From Phaeodactylum tricornutum CCAP 1055/1 (lineage: Eukaryota; Bacillariophyta; Bacillariophyceae; Surirellales; Neidiaceae), in assembly GCF_000150955.2 (NCBI RefSeq), contig NC_011669.1:2300993-2364992 (forward strand): a DNA stretch of 64,000 bases, read 5' to 3'. This document shows positions 61,901 through 64,000 of the stretch, piece by piece; the first letter of the stretch is position 1; each line of letters begins with the position of its first letter. The translations under genes were made by a program, and so were the position numbers. The notes under the pieces were generated by a model, which saw only the letters and a list, made by a program, of their open reading frames with translations, ran no database searches and was not told the DNA's origin.

Positions 61901-64000
61901 TCAAAGATCCGAACCAAATTTTCAAGATTGTGTGGGAGACCTCCGAAGACGACAACGGAAATTATTCCATCACCGTACGAAGCCATGTACGTTTAAAAAA
62001 TTCGACGGCAGGGCCGTTGGGTCTTTTCGTTTACAGTCCTTCATGGGATTCGGATACCTTTGTGGGTATAGCTCAACCCGGAGAGTGGCAATGTGTGCCG
62101 GTACTCTTCGCCACTGCAGTTTACCTCCGACTAGCGCGTGTCAGACGAAGCCATGAGACTGTCTCTCTAGAGGACACCACAATGACTGGTCGTATGATGA
62201 TACTTCCGTCGAGCTATACTGCATCACGGTTTGTACGGACTTTCATGCATCTCGAAGATGTATCTAGGACGACTTTGCACTTCATGCTAGAGATCAAATG
62301 TGAGCGTGGAATGGTTGACATAATTGTGGAGCCCGTTGTGCGTATCGTGAACCTACTCCCTTGTCAGCTCGAATGCCAACTGGGAGAAGTAATTACCTCC
62401 GGGGACCGTCGGCCGCATGATTCGCGACCAGCGGTTGGAGGGGACGAAATCAAAATTGCGAAGACGGAGACATTGAGCATACGAACCGGCGAAGAAAAAG
62501 CTTGTACGGCCGTTAGTCCTTGGCTGAATCCTCACATTTCACTTCGTCTACCGGGATATCGATGGTCTTCTTGGTTCCGCATCGTGAACCGGAAGGCAAA
62601 CTCGACTACATGGCGTCCATCTGCATTAGAGGAGGATTGTCAGTTTCTTTCCAAAAAGGAAGGCGATTTTCCGGACGAGTTCAAATGGGTTGTCAAATTT
62701 GAGAGGATGGGGCAATCAGGGGACCCATTGCTTGTTGTTCTCAGCATTGAATGTGCACACACTCCAATTCTTCGTGTCTACGCTCAGTATTTGGTGGTCG
62801 ACAAGACTGGCTTTGGCTGTCGCTTTACGGATGCTTTCGTGGACTTACTCGGGTCAGCGCCCAACGCCGAAGTTTCTCGACGTTCTCATATCTTACCCCA
62901 CGATGCTAATAATCCGGATATGAAAGGTGATATGACGACTCCTGGTCATCAATGGTCAATTGGAATGAGTGGTATGACTATGTACTTTTCTAGACGCGAA
63001 AAGCTTGCTCTTGCGATTGAGACGGGCGCCGGTAACGGCAAACGCTTCAGAAAATCTCAGACTGTCCGTTCGAAATGGGTGTCCCCTATGGACGTTTCGA
63101 ACGTCATGCCGAAAACAGCGTTTTCCGTTGATGAACTGAATGGAATCAAACGCTTTGAACTTGCAATTAATGTGACAATTTGTCCCGGGGCCTTTGGTCG
63201 GACAAAGCTTATTTCTCTTTTACCCCGGTACCAAATTGTGAATCTCCTTCATCGAGAGCTCGTTTTTGCACAGGATGGATGTTTAGGGGCGGAAACATTA
63301 ATACCATCGCAATCATCGGTTCCTTTTCACTGGGAACAGGGAATATTGGAACCGAAGGTGCGATTGGGGGCTCCTTCGATTCAAGAACGCGACAGCCGCG
63401 CTTTTGGAAAATGCTGGACAAATGGAAAGTTACGGTTGGACAGAGTTGGGATTACTGCGATGCGCTTGCCTACCGACAATACTTTATCGAGGTCACCGAT
63501 GGTTATTCAAGCGGAGGTTCGACTAGCGACCAAAGACCAATCGTCGGCTGTCGTGGTGGTCATCTGGTCGGCAAATGAAAAGTCCAATCCGCTTTATTTG
63601 CTACGAAATACTTCACTTTATACAATTCTGTGTCGACAGCCTCTTCAAAAGGACGAGGAAGAAAAAGTCGGATCTAATGGCCATCCATTCATGGTGGATG
63701 GCTGTTCGCCTAGTGCGTTGGTTCACGACAGCTTTGAATGTGGGGCTGAAATTGGACCCATGATCAGAAATTTCTTGGGAGTGGAGAAGATACAGGATTT
63801 TGTGTGGGTATTGAGTCCAGGCGACGTCGTGTGCTTTGGTTTTGACGATCCAGAAAAGCCTCAAATACTGGAGTGGACATACGTTGGGAGGGGCCTACCT
63901 AGCTTTCATGAAGAATGTAGGAAAGCACAGATGGAAGTAAATGCAATGGGATCAAGTAGTATTCTTGCAGTTGCTGGCGGTGGCAGAATTGTGTGTCAAA
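55909..64000 (+). CDS. VPS13: VPS13-type bridge-like lipid-transfer protein, 3' partial
   Basis: Exons 55909-59740, 59806-60734 and 60817 to beyond the window (introns 65 and 82 bp, both GT-AG); about 2650 residues visible, with no stop before the end. It starts with a chorein domain: MEEVLGEYILNMSRDNLK, then LSGFGVLSCAAETIQIHVPW with the usual lipid-groove pattern. VPS13 proteins move phospholipids in bulk between membranes at contact sites. Exon 3 contains the SHR-binding/VAB-type region (GPLGLFVYSPSWDSDTFVG; IPSQSSVPFHWEQGILEPK). Around residues 1880-1945 (61695-61890) a DysF-like motif appears: WIWVDDWNVD, DGWEYQEDF, then RRRRWTRTR. The frame was followed codon by codon to the window end. 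The C-terminal ATG2_C and PH-like parts would lie outside. Ser/Asn-rich inserts interrupt the chorein-adjacent region. Confidence 0.92.

Noticed and set aside
1-64000. tRNA, rRNA, CRISPR or retrovirus-like element
   Set aside because: No cloverleaf-type motifs, spaced repeat arrays, reverse transcriptase, integrase or LTR pairs were noticed by reading; a dedicated scan could still find a small RNA.

Overview
The window is nuclear DNA from a gene-dense, intron-poor photosynthetic stramenopile, most likely a pennate diatom close to Phaeodactylum tricornutum. That is an inference, not a database result. It rests on four things: short GT-AG introns (65 to 182 bp, none to two per gene); genes packed on both strands; a plastid MEP-pathway enzyme whose presequence carries the diatom-type AFAP cleavage motif; and several protein types typical of stramenopiles. 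I traced 22 protein-coding genes, two of them running off the window ends. I saw no rRNA, tRNA, CRISPR array or retrovirus-like element.

Left third (1-25 kb): the 3' part of a Sly1-type SM protein; a leucyl/phenylalanyl-tRNA-protein transferase homologue; plastid DXR; a CDP-alcohol phosphatidyltransferase fused to a decayed cytidylyltransferase-like domain; a PFK2/FBPase2 whose phosphatase active site is altered; an STPR-like basic protein; a small membrane protein; a SEC12/PREB-like Sar1 exchange factor; a SANT-like diatom protein; a V-ATPase proteolipid homologue without the proton-binding Glu; PRP40 (WW and FF domains); and an armadillo-like protein.

Middle (25-37.5 kb): a large TRF4/5-type nucleotidyltransferase; a 1.48 kb terminal-inverted-repeat element with internal duplications; a pair of type II membrane enzymes (sulfotransferase-like, SGNH-hydrolase-like); and about 2.1 kb with no recognisable gene.

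Right third (37.5-64 kb): a 1657-residue synthetase joining an AMP-ligase, a carrier domain and three membrane-plus-hexapeptide units, the layout of bacterial poly-lysine synthetase (Pls); a small CaaX-box protein; Mo25; a double four-helix membrane protein; a GT-A-like protein; a Gln-rich zinc-binding-type protein; and the first ~2650 residues of a VPS13 lipid-transfer protein containing a DysF-like insert.

The genes do not form one pathway. Membrane traffic and lipid handling recur (Sly1, SEC12, VPS13, the CDP-alcohol enzyme, the V-ATPase-like proteolipid), as do proteins that keep a family fold but have lost key catalytic residues. The best candidate for an undescribed system is the Pls-like synthetase.
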